64,000 nt of DNA from CAZWRV01 sp964636325 (GTDB lineage: Bacteria > Verrucomicrobiota > Lentisphaeria > Victivallales > GWF2-50-93), in contig CAZWRV010000002.1 of assembly GCA_964636325.1 (NCBI GenBank), forward strand, positions 62,001 to 126,000, read 5' to 3'. Below, in pieces: positions 9,766 to 19,120 of this stretch (position 1 is the stretch's first letter; every line of letters begins with the position of its first letter). Under the pieces are notes generated by a model. It ran no database searches and had not been told where the DNA came from. It saw only the letters and a program-made list of their open reading frames with translations. The translations under genes were made by a program, and so were the position numbers.

Positions 9766-9853
9766 GGTTACTGTGGCCAGCCATGCCTCTGCTGTTACTG
9801 TGGCCGGGCATGCCGCAATTGTTACTGTGGCCGGGCATTATTGCCCGGCATTA
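9766..9853 (+). repeat. REP-A cluster 4 (three units)
   Basis: Three consecutive GTTACTGTGGCC... units; the last is a perfect hairpin, GCCGGGCATTATTGCCCGGC. The next gene's AAGGAG lies about ten bases beyond the cluster. Confidence 0.85.
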
Positions 9854-9871
9854 TAAAAATAAGGAGACCAT

Positions 9872-12376
9872 ATGCATAAAAACAGCAGATCCCAAGTTTT
9901 ACACGTCTCGGCCGATGCGTCAGCAAATGGCGCCGATGGAAGCGCGGCCCGCCCCTTCCCAACACTTGAAGCCGCACGCGACGCTCTGCGCCTCATGAGG
10001 CGCGGCGGCAAGGTGAGCGCACCGGTGCGCGTGCTCGTCGCCCCCGGCGTCTACCGGCTTCAGGCACCGCTCGTCTTCACCCCCGAAGACGGCGGGACGG
10101 AGAAATGCCCCGTAACTTGGACCGGCCACGGCGGACGTCCGCTCATCAGCGGCGCACGCGAGATCACAGGCTGGACGGACGGAACCATCAACGGCCGTCC
10201 ATGCTGGCAGGCGAAACTGCCCGACGTCGCCTCGGGCGGATGGTGGTTCACCCAGCTCTTTGTGAACGGCCGACGCCGCCTGCGCGCACGCCTGCCAAAG
10301 TTGGGCTTCTACCGGTTCACAGGCGTTCCGGAGGACGAAGCGAAGATGGATGCCGGGAATCCATTCCATGGCGCGATGAGCGCCTGCTTCGCTCAAGGCG
10401 ACGTCCGCTGCTTCAGGAACCTTGCCGATATCGACGTGGTGGTGCCCGACCACTGGTATGAAAACCATCTTCGCGTCTCGTCCGTAGACGAAAAGAACGG
10501 GATCATCCGTTTCGCGACGAAGGGGCACAGCCGCTTTTCCCGAGACGAAACCGGCGCGCATGCCCGCTTCAGGCTCGACCATGTGGCGGAGGCCTGCACC
10601 GCCCCGGGAGACTGGTACCTCGACCGACCGACCGGAACTCTTTCATACATTCCGCTGCCTGGAGAGCAGATGGCTTCTGCGCTTGTCGAGGCGCCCGTAC
10701 TCGACCTTCTGCTTCTGGTGCAGGGCGACGCGCTTGATCCGGAAAAGCACGTCCGGCATCTGCGCTTCGAATTTCTGGACATCCGTCATGCTGAGTGGGA
10801 ACTTCCCCGCGACAATCCCGGCGCGCTGCAGTCCGCGTTCAACGTGCCTGCGGCCGTCCGTTTCATCGGAGCCGAAGACTGCGCCCTATACGGCTGTCGC
10901 GTCAGCCAGGTCGCCGGATGGGGTGTGGAGCTTATGCGCGGCTGCCACCGGAACCGCATCGTTGCCTGCGCGATACACGATCTCGGCGGCGGAGGCGTCA
11001 AGATAGGCCACGAAGGCGGGCTTCACAGGCACTGGTTCGACGGAGACCACTGCGCGTTCCAGGGAATGGATCCGGTTGCCCTCGGCTGGGGCCCATGCCG
11101 CGAAGACAAGGGCGGGCTCATGCCCGGCCGCGACCGCGCCGAACCCTCCGCCACCACTGTCAGCGACTGCTCCATCCATGACGGCGGGATAATCTTCCAC
11201 TCCGCCATCGGCGTGTGGGTCGGCGACGCCAGCCGCAACCGCATCGTTCACAACCACATATGGAACTTCAGCTACAGCGGGATCTCCTGCGGCTGGACTT
11301 GGGGCTACGCTCCCGCCTACTCCTGCGACAACCGCATCGACGGCAACCGCATTGAGCGCATCGGCCACGGCGTACTGAGCGACATGGGCGCGATCTATAC
11401 TCTGGGCCGCCAGGCCGGAACCACCATCCGCCGCAACTTCATCAGCGAAGTCAGCAGCTACGGCTACGGCGGCTGGGGCATATATCCCGACGAAGGCAGC
11501 AGCTGGATGCTGATCGAGGAGAACGTGGTCCTCGGAACCAAGACAGGCGGATTCCATCAGCACTACGGTCGGGACAACATCGTGCGCCGCAACCTCTTCG
11601 CGGATTCGGTCGAGAACCAGGTGGCCTTCTCGCGTTGCGAATTCGTACGCCCAGTCGTCTTCGAGAACAACCTTGTCCAGGGGGCCGGAAACGGCTCGCT
11701 CGTCCAGGGCGGAGGCTGCCCCAGGGCGCGCATTGACAGGAACGTATACGCCGCCGATCCCGGACGTCCTGCGAATTTCGCAGGGAAAGGCTGGAATGAT
11801 TGGCGCAGTTCCGGAAGCGACAGAAACGGAAAACTCATCGATGCAATGCTGCTGGATGCCCCCGGCGCATTACCTGCGGCCGCAAACCTTTCGGCGCTGA
11901 AGGCCGCCGGCATCGATCCGAAAAATGCCGCAAAGGTTGTAGCGGAGGCTGGTCCGCGCTTCCGAGATGTCATGCCGCCTTCGATAGACGCGGCGCCTCC
12001 CGAACCCGAAAAACTCCGTCCGATCGTCGAATCGTGCCTCTGGCCCTGGCCTGCCGAATGGCCCGGAAAACATCCCTGGGGCAAGATGCCGCCTTCCGCG
12101 TCCATCCGCCCGGACGAGACCCGGACGTTCTCGATGACGCTGGAGAACCGCGGCGATGCGGCCGCGCTTGGAGGATACACATTCAAGGTCGTCCCGGAAA
12201 ATGCCGCGCGGATCATAGGCGCGAAAAAAATGAAGGTCAATCTCAGGCCCGGCGCAAAGGCCGAATTCGAGTCTTCCGTCATACCGACCGGGAAATCGCC
12301 GGTATTCCGGATCGAGGCAACCGCCGAAGGAAAGCACCTTCTCGACAGCTGCATCTTCTTTGAGCTGCAGCCATAA
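9872..12376 (+). CDS. Right-handed parallel beta-helix protein, GH141-like
   Basis: The N-terminus has the 'DGSAARPFPTLEAARDALR' type opening used by beta-helix carbohydrate enzymes, followed by GVYRL, 'PLISGAREITGW' and 'FVNGRRRLRARLP', a set also seen in GH141-like proteins. The central region has helix-rung repeats with repeated NRI/NRIV and D..I/H.. patterns (~residues 330-620), and a C-terminal all-beta domain (~730-834). There is no signal peptide, so it may act in the cytoplasm or reach the surface by another route. The start is the ATG after AAGGAGACCAT. I infer removal of a sugar such as fucose or xylose from an oligosaccharide, but substrate and catalytic residues cannot be read here. 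Confidence 0.7.
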   Translation: MHKNSRSQVLHVSADASANGADGSAARPFPTLEAARDALRLMRRGGKVSAPVRVLVAPGVYRLQAPLVFTPEDGGTEKCPVTWTGHGGRPLISGAREITGWTDGTINGRPCWQAKLPDVASGGWWFTQLFVNGRRRLRARLPKLGFYRFTGVPEDEAKMDAGNPFHGAMSACFAQGDVRCFRNLADIDVVVPDHWYENHLRVSSVDEKNGIIRFATKGHSRFSRDETGAHARFRLDHVAEACTAPGDWYLDRPTGTLSYIPLPGEQMASALVEAPVLDLLLLVQGDALDPEKHVRHLRFEFLDIRHAEWELPRDNPGALQSAFNVPAAVRFIGAEDCALYGCRVSQVAGWGVELMRGCHRNRIVACAIHDLGGGGVKIGHEGGLHRHWFDGDHCAFQGMDPVALGWGPCREDKGGLMPGRDRAEPSATTVSDCSIHDGGIIFHSAIGVWVGDASRNRIVHNHIWNFSYSGISCGWTWGYAPAYSCDNRIDGNRIERIGHGVLSDMGAIYTLGRQAGTTIRRNFISEVSSYGYGGWGIYPDEGSSWMLIEENVVLGTKTGGFHQHYGRDNIVRRNLFADSVENQVAFSRCEFVRPVVFENNLVQGAGNGSLVQGGGCPRARIDRNVYAADPGRPANFAGKGWNDWRSSGSDRNGKLIDAMLLDAPGALPAAANLSALKAAGIDPKNAAKVVAEAGPRFRDVMPPSIDAAPPEPEKLRPIVESCLWPWPAEWPGKHPWGKMPPSASIRPDETRTFSMTLENRGDAAALGGYTFKVVPENAARIIGAKKMKVNLRPGAKAEFESSVIPTGKSPVFRIEATAEGKHLLDSCIFFELQP

Positions 12377-12397
12377 TGCCGTCCGGCCTTGGAGGAT

Positions 12398-12429
12398 TAC
12401 TGCTGCCGGACTTTATTTCGCCCGGTATT
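12398..12429 (+). repeat. Degenerate REP-A unit
   Basis: TACTGCTGCCGGACTTTATT followed by TCGCCCGGTAT aligns with the REP-A consensus TACTGTGGCCGGGCATTATT plus GCCCGGCAT with several substitutions. It occupies the same place as the other copies, 17 bases before the next start codon. Confidence 0.5.
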
Positions 12430-12446
12430 TGTAGAAAGGAACACTC

Positions 12447-13472
12447 ATGGATATTTCATCCCTCAATCCCGACGGCCGGGCCGACAACAGCCCAGTCCTC
12501 AAGGAACTCACTGCGGAATTCGCAGAATGCCCATCGCCGGCGACCCTGGATCTCGGCGATGGAACCTATTGCATTTCGGAGACTTTGGAACTGCCCGCCC
12601 AGGTCAGCCTCAGGCTCTCGCACGGCGCCTGCATCCGGGCCATGCCCGGCTTCAAGGGAGACGCGCTTGTCCGCAAGATGCGGGGGAAACTCGGTGTGCA
12701 CAAGTGGAACGGGCGCATAAGCGGCGGAATGCTCGACGGCGGCAGGCAGGACATAGTCGGCATCCATGTCCCAGGCGCATGCCGCATGGACATAAGCGAC
12801 GTCGAAATCGTCGACTGCCTGCGGAAAGGTATCCATATCGGCCTCCCCGGCTCCGAAAAGACCTGGGGCTACGAGGTTAACATCCGGAGCGTGCGATGCG
12901 CCATAGACTTGAAGACGCGCCATTCCGAGGGAAGCGTCGGCATCCACTACGAGCAGATCACCGACAGCTATATCGGACAGGTCGTCGTCATCGGCTACGA
13001 GACCGGCGTGGCAAGCGAAAGCGCGTCGAACGACTTCTCGCAGGTCCATGTCTGGAGCGTGACAGGCCATGGTCCGCTAAAGCGGAACTTCTTCTGCAAC
13101 GGCTGGGGCGACAGCTACAGCCAGTGCTACGCAGACGCCCCCTTCGACGAGGGCCGCGAATGCTATGGCTTCTTCGTCAACAAGCCTTTCAACAGATTCA
13201 CCAACTGCCGCGTATATTCCAACAAGTACACCTTTGACAACACGGTTGTCGGATTTATGTTGAGCGCTTCGGGGACGCATGGCAGCTACATCGGCAACCT
13301 GTTCACCGCCAGCAAGGACTACAGGATCAAGGCCGCATACGCAGGGAACTTGGAGGCCGCGACAATCATAGGCAACAGCTATGATCCGGGCATAATCGGC
13401 GGCCGCGAGAACCGCATCCCCTCCGACACCGGCGGCCTCAGCCATGTGCCCCAGCTGAAAATAGGCGAGTAG
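12447..13472 (+). CDS. Pectate-lyase-superfamily beta-helix protein
   Basis: A 341-residue protein opening with 'LNPDGRADNSPVLKELTAEF', a variant of the 'DGxTDDTxAIQ' opening of Pectate_lyase_3/GH28-like beta-helices. It then shows beta-helix rungs (GGMLDGGRQDIVGIHV, CRMDISDVEIVDC, YIGQVVVIGYETG). It has no signal peptide and the start follows AGAAAGGAACACTC. It is probably a polysaccharide-binding or -cleaving partner of the preceding beta-helix gene; exact activity unknown. Confidence 0.65.
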   Translation: MDISSLNPDGRADNSPVLKELTAEFAECPSPATLDLGDGTYCISETLELPAQVSLRLSHGACIRAMPGFKGDALVRKMRGKLGVHKWNGRISGGMLDGGRQDIVGIHVPGACRMDISDVEIVDCLRKGIHIGLPGSEKTWGYEVNIRSVRCAIDLKTRHSEGSVGIHYEQITDSYIGQVVVIGYETGVASESASNDFSQVHVWSVTGHGPLKRNFFCNGWGDSYSQCYADAPFDEGRECYGFFVNKPFNRFTNCRVYSNKYTFDNTVVGFMLSASGTHGSYIGNLFTASKDYRIKAAYAGNLEAATIIGNSYDPGIIGGRENRIPSDTGGLSHVPQLKIGE

Positions 13473-13485
13473 CGGCGGCTACCTT

Positions 13486-13517
13486 GCTACTGTGGCCGGG
13501 CATTATTGCCCGGCATT
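13486..13517 (+). repeat. REP-A cluster 5 (one unit)
   Basis: A single unit with the perfect hairpin GCCGGGCATTATTGCCCGGC, 18 bases before the GH65 start. It is the last REP-A copy seen; none occurs in the rest of the window. Confidence 0.85.
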
Positions 13518-13534
13518 ACTTAATGAAGCAGCAT

Positions 13535-15748
13535 ATGCAGAAAAAATATTCGCATGCTATCGGCCGCGATCCGCGCCGTGAATACTGGGTGCAGAGCACG
13601 AAGCCTGAGCTTGAAGGGAAGCTCGGGAGCACGTTCGCTCTTTCGAACGGGCTCCTGGGCCTGCGCGGCGCGCATGAGGAATGCCCAAGCTGGGGCCGTC
13701 CCGAATTCTATGTGGCGGGGACATACGCCGGCGGTCCGGCATCACTCCTCGGCATCCATGATCCGGATCACATACTGACGCATCCGGACAGGATGACTCC
13801 CGAAGCCCTCAGTGAAATGCGCCCGGACGTCATCTGGACTCTTCCGAACCTCCCTTTTCCGATCGCGGTGAAGCTTTCAGTCGGAGCTGCGGAATTCGCA
13901 TACGACAAGATGAAGATACTGAGCAACGAGCGCCTGATCGAACTTGACAAGGCCGTCGTACGCCGCTGCATGGTATTCCGCGATCCGGAAGGCCGCCGCA
14001 CGCGCGTTGACTCGAAAAGGTTCGTGAGCATGGCCGACCGCAACCTGATATGCCTGCGCTACAAGGTCCGCCGCCTCGGGCACGACGCGCCGCTTGCCGC
14101 CGAAGGATACTTGAAGAAGGATGTTGCAAATCAGAACGGAATCGTCCTCTGGACTCCAGGCCGCAGCCTGGATGAGACGGGCCGCAAGGCGGTCGAATGC
14201 GTGACGAATACAAGCTGTCTGCGCGTCGCCGTCGCGCAACGGTCGGCTGTGTCGGAAACGAATGACGGAATCCGGCTTGACATCTTTGCCGTCGCAGGCG
14301 AAATGCCCTTGGACGAGGCGCTCGCGAAAGCCGACGCCGCGATGAAGCGCGGCTTTGACGCCTGCCTAAAAGACCATGCCGTTGCCGTTGAAAAAGAACT
14401 GGCTAGCGGAACACTCGAATGCGATGCAGACTGGCCGACGATCCAAGGCCTCAACTTCGGCCTGCTGCACCTGAACATGGCCATCGGGCCTGCGGCGGCA
14501 AGAACCGGCGTCCCCATCAAGGGGCTCACGGGCTATGGCTACCGGTTCGTCAACTTCTGGGACATGGACTTCCATATGTTCCCATACTACCTGATGACCA
14601 GGCCCTGGGACGCCAGGAACCTCCTGGTCTACCGCTACGGACAGCTTGACAAATACCGCGAGAACGCCAGGCGCTGGGGCGCGAAGGGCGCGCAGGTCCC
14701 GTGGGAGACGAACACGCGCGGCGAGGAGGAGACCGCGCCCTGGCTCTGCCTGCAGGAGCGCGAGATACACATCTCCGCAGACGCCGCATGGATGTTCAAG
14801 ATGTTCGCCGAGATCGCCGGCGACGACTCCGTGCTCGACTCAATGGGCGCGGAATTCGCAATGGAGACGGCGCGCTTCTACGCCTCGCGCATCCGCTGGG
14901 TCAGATCCCGCAGGCGCCATGAACTGCCGGACATCGGCTGCCCCGATCAGTATCACACCTTCGCGGACAACAACGTCTTCATCAGCCTCATGGCGCGGTG
15001 GAACCTGGAATATGCCGTCAGCCTCGCCGGAAATACCCGCTTCGCGAAAGTCGCAGAAAAGATCAGCCTGCAGCCGGAGGAAATCGATGAGTGGCGGAAC
15101 AAGGCTCAAACTCTTTTCATCCCTGCGCCTGACAAGGAAGGGATCATCGAGGAGTTCGACGGGTTCTTCAAGTTAGAACCGGACCTTGAAGGTATCACAG
15201 AGAGCTACTGCCGCCACTCGCAGGCGGTGAAGCAGCCGGACGTCCTCGCGGCGACCGTCCGCTTCGAGGAGCTTTACAGCGAGAAAATACGCCGCGCCAA
15301 CTGGCGCTTCTACAACGACAGGACGCTGCACGGCTCCTCGCTTTCGTTCCCGGGCATGGCCTTCGCCGCCGCCCGCTGCGGCCTCAACGACGAGGCGCTC
15401 TACAACCTGCAGAAGTCCGCGCGCATGGATCTCGACGACGTCAATCTCGACACGGAGCGCGGCGTTCATGTCTCGGGCGCGGCCGTGGCCTGGCAGGCGA
15501 TCGTGTTCGGATTCGGCGGCCTGACGCCGAAGGCCGACCGCCTCGAACTCAGGCCGAACCTCCCGCGCCAGTGGGAATTCCTCAAGTTCACCGTCCACTG
15601 GCACGGGCAGAGGGTAAGCTTCGAGCTTAGGAAGGACGCGGTGGAAATCCGCGCTGGAAATATCGGCAGGCGGCCGGCCATTGTGAGTCTGCGCGGAGGA
15701 GAACCGGTAAAAATCCCAGCCGGGAAAACACGCAAGATACGCCTTTAG
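13535..15748 (+). CDS. GH65 phosphorylase-like enzyme with Gln at the general-acid position
   Basis: GH65 enzymes phosphorolyse alpha-linked disaccharides (maltose, kojibiose, trehalose, nigerose) to give beta-glucose 1-phosphate. The family signature is clear: FWDMDFHMFPYYL, ARNLLVYRYGQLD, QVPWETNTRGEE, KQPDVLAATV, TLHGSSLSFPG (the phosphate-loop region) and the C-terminal GFGGLTPKADRLELRPNLP. The usual 'GPDEYH' motif with the catalytic general-acid Glu reads CPDQYH, with Gln472 coded by CAG at 14948. The ATG at 13535 is preferred; in-frame ATGs at 13484 (inside the REP) and 13523 are alternatives. About 737 residues is normal for the family, and there is no signal peptide, so it is cytoplasmic. 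With the PfkB kinase downstream it could channel the released sugar. Confidence 0.85.
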   Translation: MQKKYSHAIGRDPRREYWVQSTKPELEGKLGSTFALSNGLLGLRGAHEECPSWGRPEFYVAGTYAGGPASLLGIHDPDHILTHPDRMTPEALSEMRPDVIWTLPNLPFPIAVKLSVGAAEFAYDKMKILSNERLIELDKAVVRRCMVFRDPEGRRTRVDSKRFVSMADRNLICLRYKVRRLGHDAPLAAEGYLKKDVANQNGIVLWTPGRSLDETGRKAVECVTNTSCLRVAVAQRSAVSETNDGIRLDIFAVAGEMPLDEALAKADAAMKRGFDACLKDHAVAVEKELASGTLECDADWPTIQGLNFGLLHLNMAIGPAAARTGVPIKGLTGYGYRFVNFWDMDFHMFPYYLMTRPWDARNLLVYRYGQLDKYRENARRWGAKGAQVPWETNTRGEEETAPWLCLQEREIHISADAAWMFKMFAEIAGDDSVLDSMGAEFAMETARFYASRIRWVRSRRRHELPDIGCPDQYHTFADNNVFISLMARWNLEYAVSLAGNTRFAKVAEKISLQPEEIDEWRNKAQTLFIPAPDKEGIIEEFDGFFKLEPDLEGITESYCRHSQAVKQPDVLAATVRFEELYSEKIRRANWRFYNDRTLHGSSLSFPGMAFAAARCGLNDEALYNLQKSARMDLDDVNLDTERGVHVSGAAVAWQAIVFGFGGLTPKADRLELRPNLPRQWEFLKFTVHWHGQRVSFELRKDAVEIRAGNIGRRPAIVSLRGGEPVKIPAGKTRKIRL

Positions 15749-15782
15749 GCCTGCGTTACTTGAGGCAAGTTTCAGGGGAGAC

Positions 15783-16685
15783 ATGATTATGGCAATTAAG
15801 GCTGACATCACATTCATCGGGCACATGTGCGTCGATGAGATACATCCCTACAAGGGCGAGGTGCGGATTGCGCCGGGCAGCGCGGTGCTGTGCGGCGCGC
15901 TGGCGGCGGCGCGTGTCGGATGCCGGACCGCGGTGGTAGCGAAGATGAGCCCGTCCGATGAAAACCTCCTGAAGCCTCTGCGGGACGCAGGAGTGGAATG
16001 CGTGCTTGTACCGGCGCCGGAGACAAGCCGCATGGAGGTGGTCCATCCCAGCGAGAACGTCGACGAGCGCGAGATGCGCCTGAAGCAGAACGCCGGATTC
16101 TTCACGCCGGATGAGATTCCGGGCATCGCTTCGCGCTTCGTGCATCTGGCGGGAATCTCCGACCAGGAGTTCTCGCTGCAGTTCATGGAGGAGATGAAGG
16201 ACCGCGGCATAAGCCTCTCGGCCGACATGCAGAACATCGTCCGCCAGGTCGATCCGATGAGCCGCACGGTCTCGTTCCGCAGTTCGCCGATCAAGCGCCA
16301 GGTCGTTGCGCTCATGGACCGCGTCAAGCTGGACGTGGTCGAAGCAAAGCTGCTCACCGGCGAGGACGATCTTGAATCCGCAGCGCGCCAGGTGGCGTCA
16401 TGGGGATGCCCGGAGGTGGTGATCACGCGCGCCGACGGCGTCCTCGGATGGGTCCGGGGAGAGGTGTTCTTCGAAAAGTTCACCAACCGCAGCATGAGCG
16501 GGCGCACCGGAAGGGGAGATACCACGTTCGCCGGCTACATGGCCTGGCGGATCGAGCATCCGCCGAAGGAGGCGCTCAAGTTCGCCGCGGCGCTTGCCTC
16601 GATCAAGATGGAGACGCCCGGCCCGTTCTCAGGGACGCTCCAGGACGTACTGGAGCGGATGAGTTCCGGCGGCTCAACGAGCTGA
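15783..16685 (+). CDS. PfkB-family sugar kinase
   Basis: A ribokinase/PfkB-type ATP-dependent sugar kinase of 300 residues. Visible: the N-terminal GHMCVDEI strand, the Gly-rich sugar-binding entry GSAVLCGALAAARVG, and the C-terminal TGRGDTTFAGYM with catalytic Asp246 (family form DTxGAGD; here the Ala is Arg). RBS CAGGGGAG precedes the ATG by three bases. It lies 34 bases after the GH65 gene without a REP between, so the two are probably co-transcribed. It likely phosphorylates a sugar released by the cluster; the substrate cannot be told. Confidence 0.8.
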   Translation: MIMAIKADITFIGHMCVDEIHPYKGEVRIAPGSAVLCGALAAARVGCRTAVVAKMSPSDENLLKPLRDAGVECVLVPAPETSRMEVVHPSENVDEREMRLKQNAGFFTPDEIPGIASRFVHLAGISDQEFSLQFMEEMKDRGISLSADMQNIVRQVDPMSRTVSFRSSPIKRQVVALMDRVKLDVVEAKLLTGEDDLESAARQVASWGCPEVVITRADGVLGWVRGEVFFEKFTNRSMSGRTGRGDTTFAGYMAWRIEHPPKEALKFAAALASIKMETPGPFSGTLQDVLERMSSGGSTS

Positions 16686-16771
16686 AATATCCTTTTTTTC
16701 AGGCCTCCGCATGCCAGTTCCACGAACTTTTCCTCCATTCGTTGAGACGGTCTTATCCATATGCGGCGACT

Positions 16772-17617
16772 TCATTGAGGATTGAACTTCGACAATTGCA
16801 TCCGGTATTCCGACGGGCTGACCCCCTTGATTTTGCGGAACACTCTTGAGAAATACAGCTGGTTCGAATAGCCTACCGTGGCGGAAACCGCCTTTATGTC
16901 CTGGTCCGTCCTTTCCAGAAGGCCGGTAGCCCTTATGATCCTGAGATGTTCAAGATACTGCATTGGAGAAATGCCGAGCCTTTTTTTGAAGAGGCGGCAG
17001 AGATGCGACGGGGAGGCGTGCGACGATGCGGCGATAAGGGCGAGGGTCAGATGCGCGTCCGCCTGGCGCTCCTGGATGCAGTCGACGGCCTGCGACACGG
17101 GATCATGGCCCGGCCTTTGCGGATTCCCTTCGGAGAGCTGGACTTCTTCCGCGAACAGGGACAGGAAAAGCATTGTCTCCGCCTTCACACGGTAGTCCCT
17201 GAAATATTCGGCCGGAGCATGATAGGCCTTCTTGACCCTGCGGTAGGCCTGGTGCAGCATTTCAAAGTCGGAGATCCGTCCGACCTCGAGCAAGGGGGCA
17301 TGTCCGAGATCGGCCAGTTCAGGACATTTTGCGATGTCAAAGGATATGCAGGCGTAATGGTTTAACCCTCCTGAAGTCCTGCCTTCATTTCCGAAATGCG
17401 CGTTTGCGATTGCGACTTTGCCGATGTCCAGTCCCGCGCGACGGCGCCCGACAGAAAGATCGAACGATCCCTCGGTGACCATGTAAAGCTCAATGAGGCT
17501 GTCCGGATGTGTGACCAGATATGGGCCGGTGTCGTCCTGGGCAAATTTTATCGGAACACTGCCGACGCCGCTTATCCAGGCCAGGAGCCTGCGGGTAATT
17601 ATGCAAATATCTTCCAT
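16772..17617 (-). CDS. AraC-family transcriptional regulator
   Basis: The C-terminal ~95 residues form the double helix-turn-helix of AraC/XylS proteins (LALIAASSHASPSHLCRLFK, then IKAVSATVGYSNQLYFSRVF and KIKGVSPSEYR). The N-terminal part looks like a cupin-type effector domain (HPDSLIELYMVTEGSFDLSVG). The start at MEDICIITRR (17617) is preferred because the longer frame begins with TTG at 17671. It reads towards the end of the kinase gene and faces away from the pseudogene at 17757. It probably senses a sugar and controls the adjacent CAZyme genes (inference). Confidence 0.85.
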   Translation of the reverse strand: MEDICIITRRLLAWISGVGSVPIKFAQDDTGPYLVTHPDSLIELYMVTEGSFDLSVGRRRAGLDIGKVAIANAHFGNEGRTSGGLNHYACISFDIAKCPELADLGHAPLLEVGRISDFEMLHQAYRRVKKAYHAPAEYFRDYRVKAETMLFLSLFAEEVQLSEGNPQRPGHDPVSQAVDCIQERQADAHLTLALIAASSHASPSHLCRLFKKRLGISPMQYLEHLRIIRATGLLERTDQDIKAVSATVGYSNQLYFSRVFRKIKGVSPSEYRMQLSKFNPQ

Positions 17618-17756
17618 ACGCAAGTCAAAAGAGTGAATATCAAACTGCCGTGCCGGCCATTGCCCATGCAAGCATCAATGCGATATTATATGAGCAGGCA
17701 GGGACATTGCAATGCAAGGCGGCGAAAAGAAGTTTTCATGAAACGGAGGCGGGAGC

Positions 17757-18222
17757 ATGATTGACGGGAAGATCTGGAATCTGATCGGCAGGGATGAGAT
17801 GTTGCGTCTTGACGAGGCGGCCGTCAAGCTGCTTGAAGACACCGGGGCGAGGATTGAGCATGGGAAGATATTGGACATGCTTGGCGCCGCGGGCTGCAAG
17901 GTCGACCGCAGCTCCATGCGCTGCCGCTTCAGCGAAGAGCTGATCCGCAAGGTCGTCTCCCATGTCGGCAAGACGCCTGCCTTGAAATTCACAGGCCCCA
18001 TAAAATGGAGCCGCTCCCCTTCAACAAGCCAGGGGGGTTCGTTTCCGCATCTGCTTGAATGGCCCGCCTGCAAGCGCCGTCTGGCGACGTGCTGCGATGT
18101 CGAGGACATGGCGAGAATGGCGCATGTCCTTCCGGAATTCACTGCCGCGGGTTCCATCCTGACTTCCTCCGAGATTGATCCGCGTGTCGAGCCGGTATGG
18201 AACGTGGTCACCCGCATGATGC
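17757..18222 (+). pseudogene. N-terminal fragment of a trimethylamine methyltransferase (MttB)-family gene
   Basis: About 155 residues match the N-terminus of the MttB superfamily of corrinoid methyltransferases (LDEAAVKLLEDTGARIEHGK, CRFSEELIRKVVSH, CDVEDMARMAHVLPE). Full members are ~450-500 residues; the barrel core and catalytic residues are missing. The similarity stops at ~18222, where a different gene begins in another frame. RBS AAACGGAGGCGGG precedes the ATG, so expression of a short chimeric peptide remains possible. Confidence 0.7.
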
Positions 18223-19102
18223 ATCACCGACAAGATATATCCTCCGTTCGAGCCTGTAACATTGAAAGGCAAAGAGCTGGGAGTTGTGCTGCGCAAATAT
18301 TCCGTTGGAGGCCTGGGTCTCTGGGATTCGGTCATTTCGGATGGGCGTAAACTTCTTGCCGCGCCTGTCGTGCTGAAAATAAACGACGGCCAGGCGCTCG
18401 GCGGCAGCGGGCGTTTCACCAGCGAAAAGCCTCAGGCAACAGTGCGTCATCACGGAACCGCGGGAAATTGTCTTCGGCCTGATGGCCAGCCCGGCGAAGC
18501 CGATGAAGAAGGACTGGCGCAACATCTGCTTCGACGGGACGGGGCGCCCCGAACAGCCGAAAATCGTCTGGATCGGATGCGAATGCTGGGGGTCCGACAA
18601 TTATTTCTCCGGGAAATATCCCCGCAACGGCGACTTGAGCGTGCTGGACGCGATGCGCGATCTGCGCCTGGGGCGTCCGGTGGACCGGACGGCCGTCCTG
18701 AAGGCGTTCGAGGAACGGAATTTCAAGCCCGGAATACCGATGGGCGCCAACTCCCAGAAGGAAATCATGAGGCTCCTCCCCATCGCGATGGACCGTGCCG
18801 CGGCGGCCAAGCCCGGGAACTATTTTGTCGTATACTGGGACGAGGGCTATCCAGTGAAGACCGGCAACGACTCACAGGTGAAGTCGCTTCTGCTGAAACG
18901 CGGGAACGAACTTCTCCTTCTCATCTGCACTTGGAATCCGAAACCTGAGAAAGTAGATTTCTCATTTGACTTGGAGTCCCTTGGAATGACGGCCCTATAC
19001 TCGGCCGCCGACGAGGAGACGAAGCAGTCGATGGACTTCAAGGAAGGGAAATTGAGCATTGATCTTGACAAATATGGTGTAATGCTTGTGCGGCTTAAAT
19101 AA
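18223..19102 (+). pseudogene. Eroded DUF6067 (glycoside hydrolase-like) gene with frame changes and internal deletions
   Basis: From 18223 one frame reads ITDKIYPPFEPVTLKGKEL..., matching the mid-region of the DUF6067 gene at 61221 (VPAPYTPLEVDG...). Near 18450 the homology moves to another frame (REIVFGLMASPAKPMKKDWR), equivalent to FEFALMPTPAKPKPEGWR in the 26928 gene, and ends with the same C-terminal domain (NYFVVYWDEGYPVK...). Only ~290 codons remain of a >900-codon family, the TIM-barrel core is mostly deleted and at least one frameshift is present. The 18482-19102 frame could still be translated as a 206-residue remnant. Confidence 0.65.
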
Positions 19103-19120
19103 AATTGTGGAGGGGACTAT

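Noticed and set aside
13484..13534. In-frame ATG that extends the GH65 protein through the REP
   Set aside because: The extra residues are encoded by the REP palindrome itself; the family starts at the MQKKYSHAIG region.
2690..14860. Repeated GCGAATTTCGCAG / GCGGAATTCGCA words
   Set aside because: They fall inside coding frames as common Ala-Asn-Phe-Ala or Ala-Glu-Phe-Ala codon strings, without fixed position.
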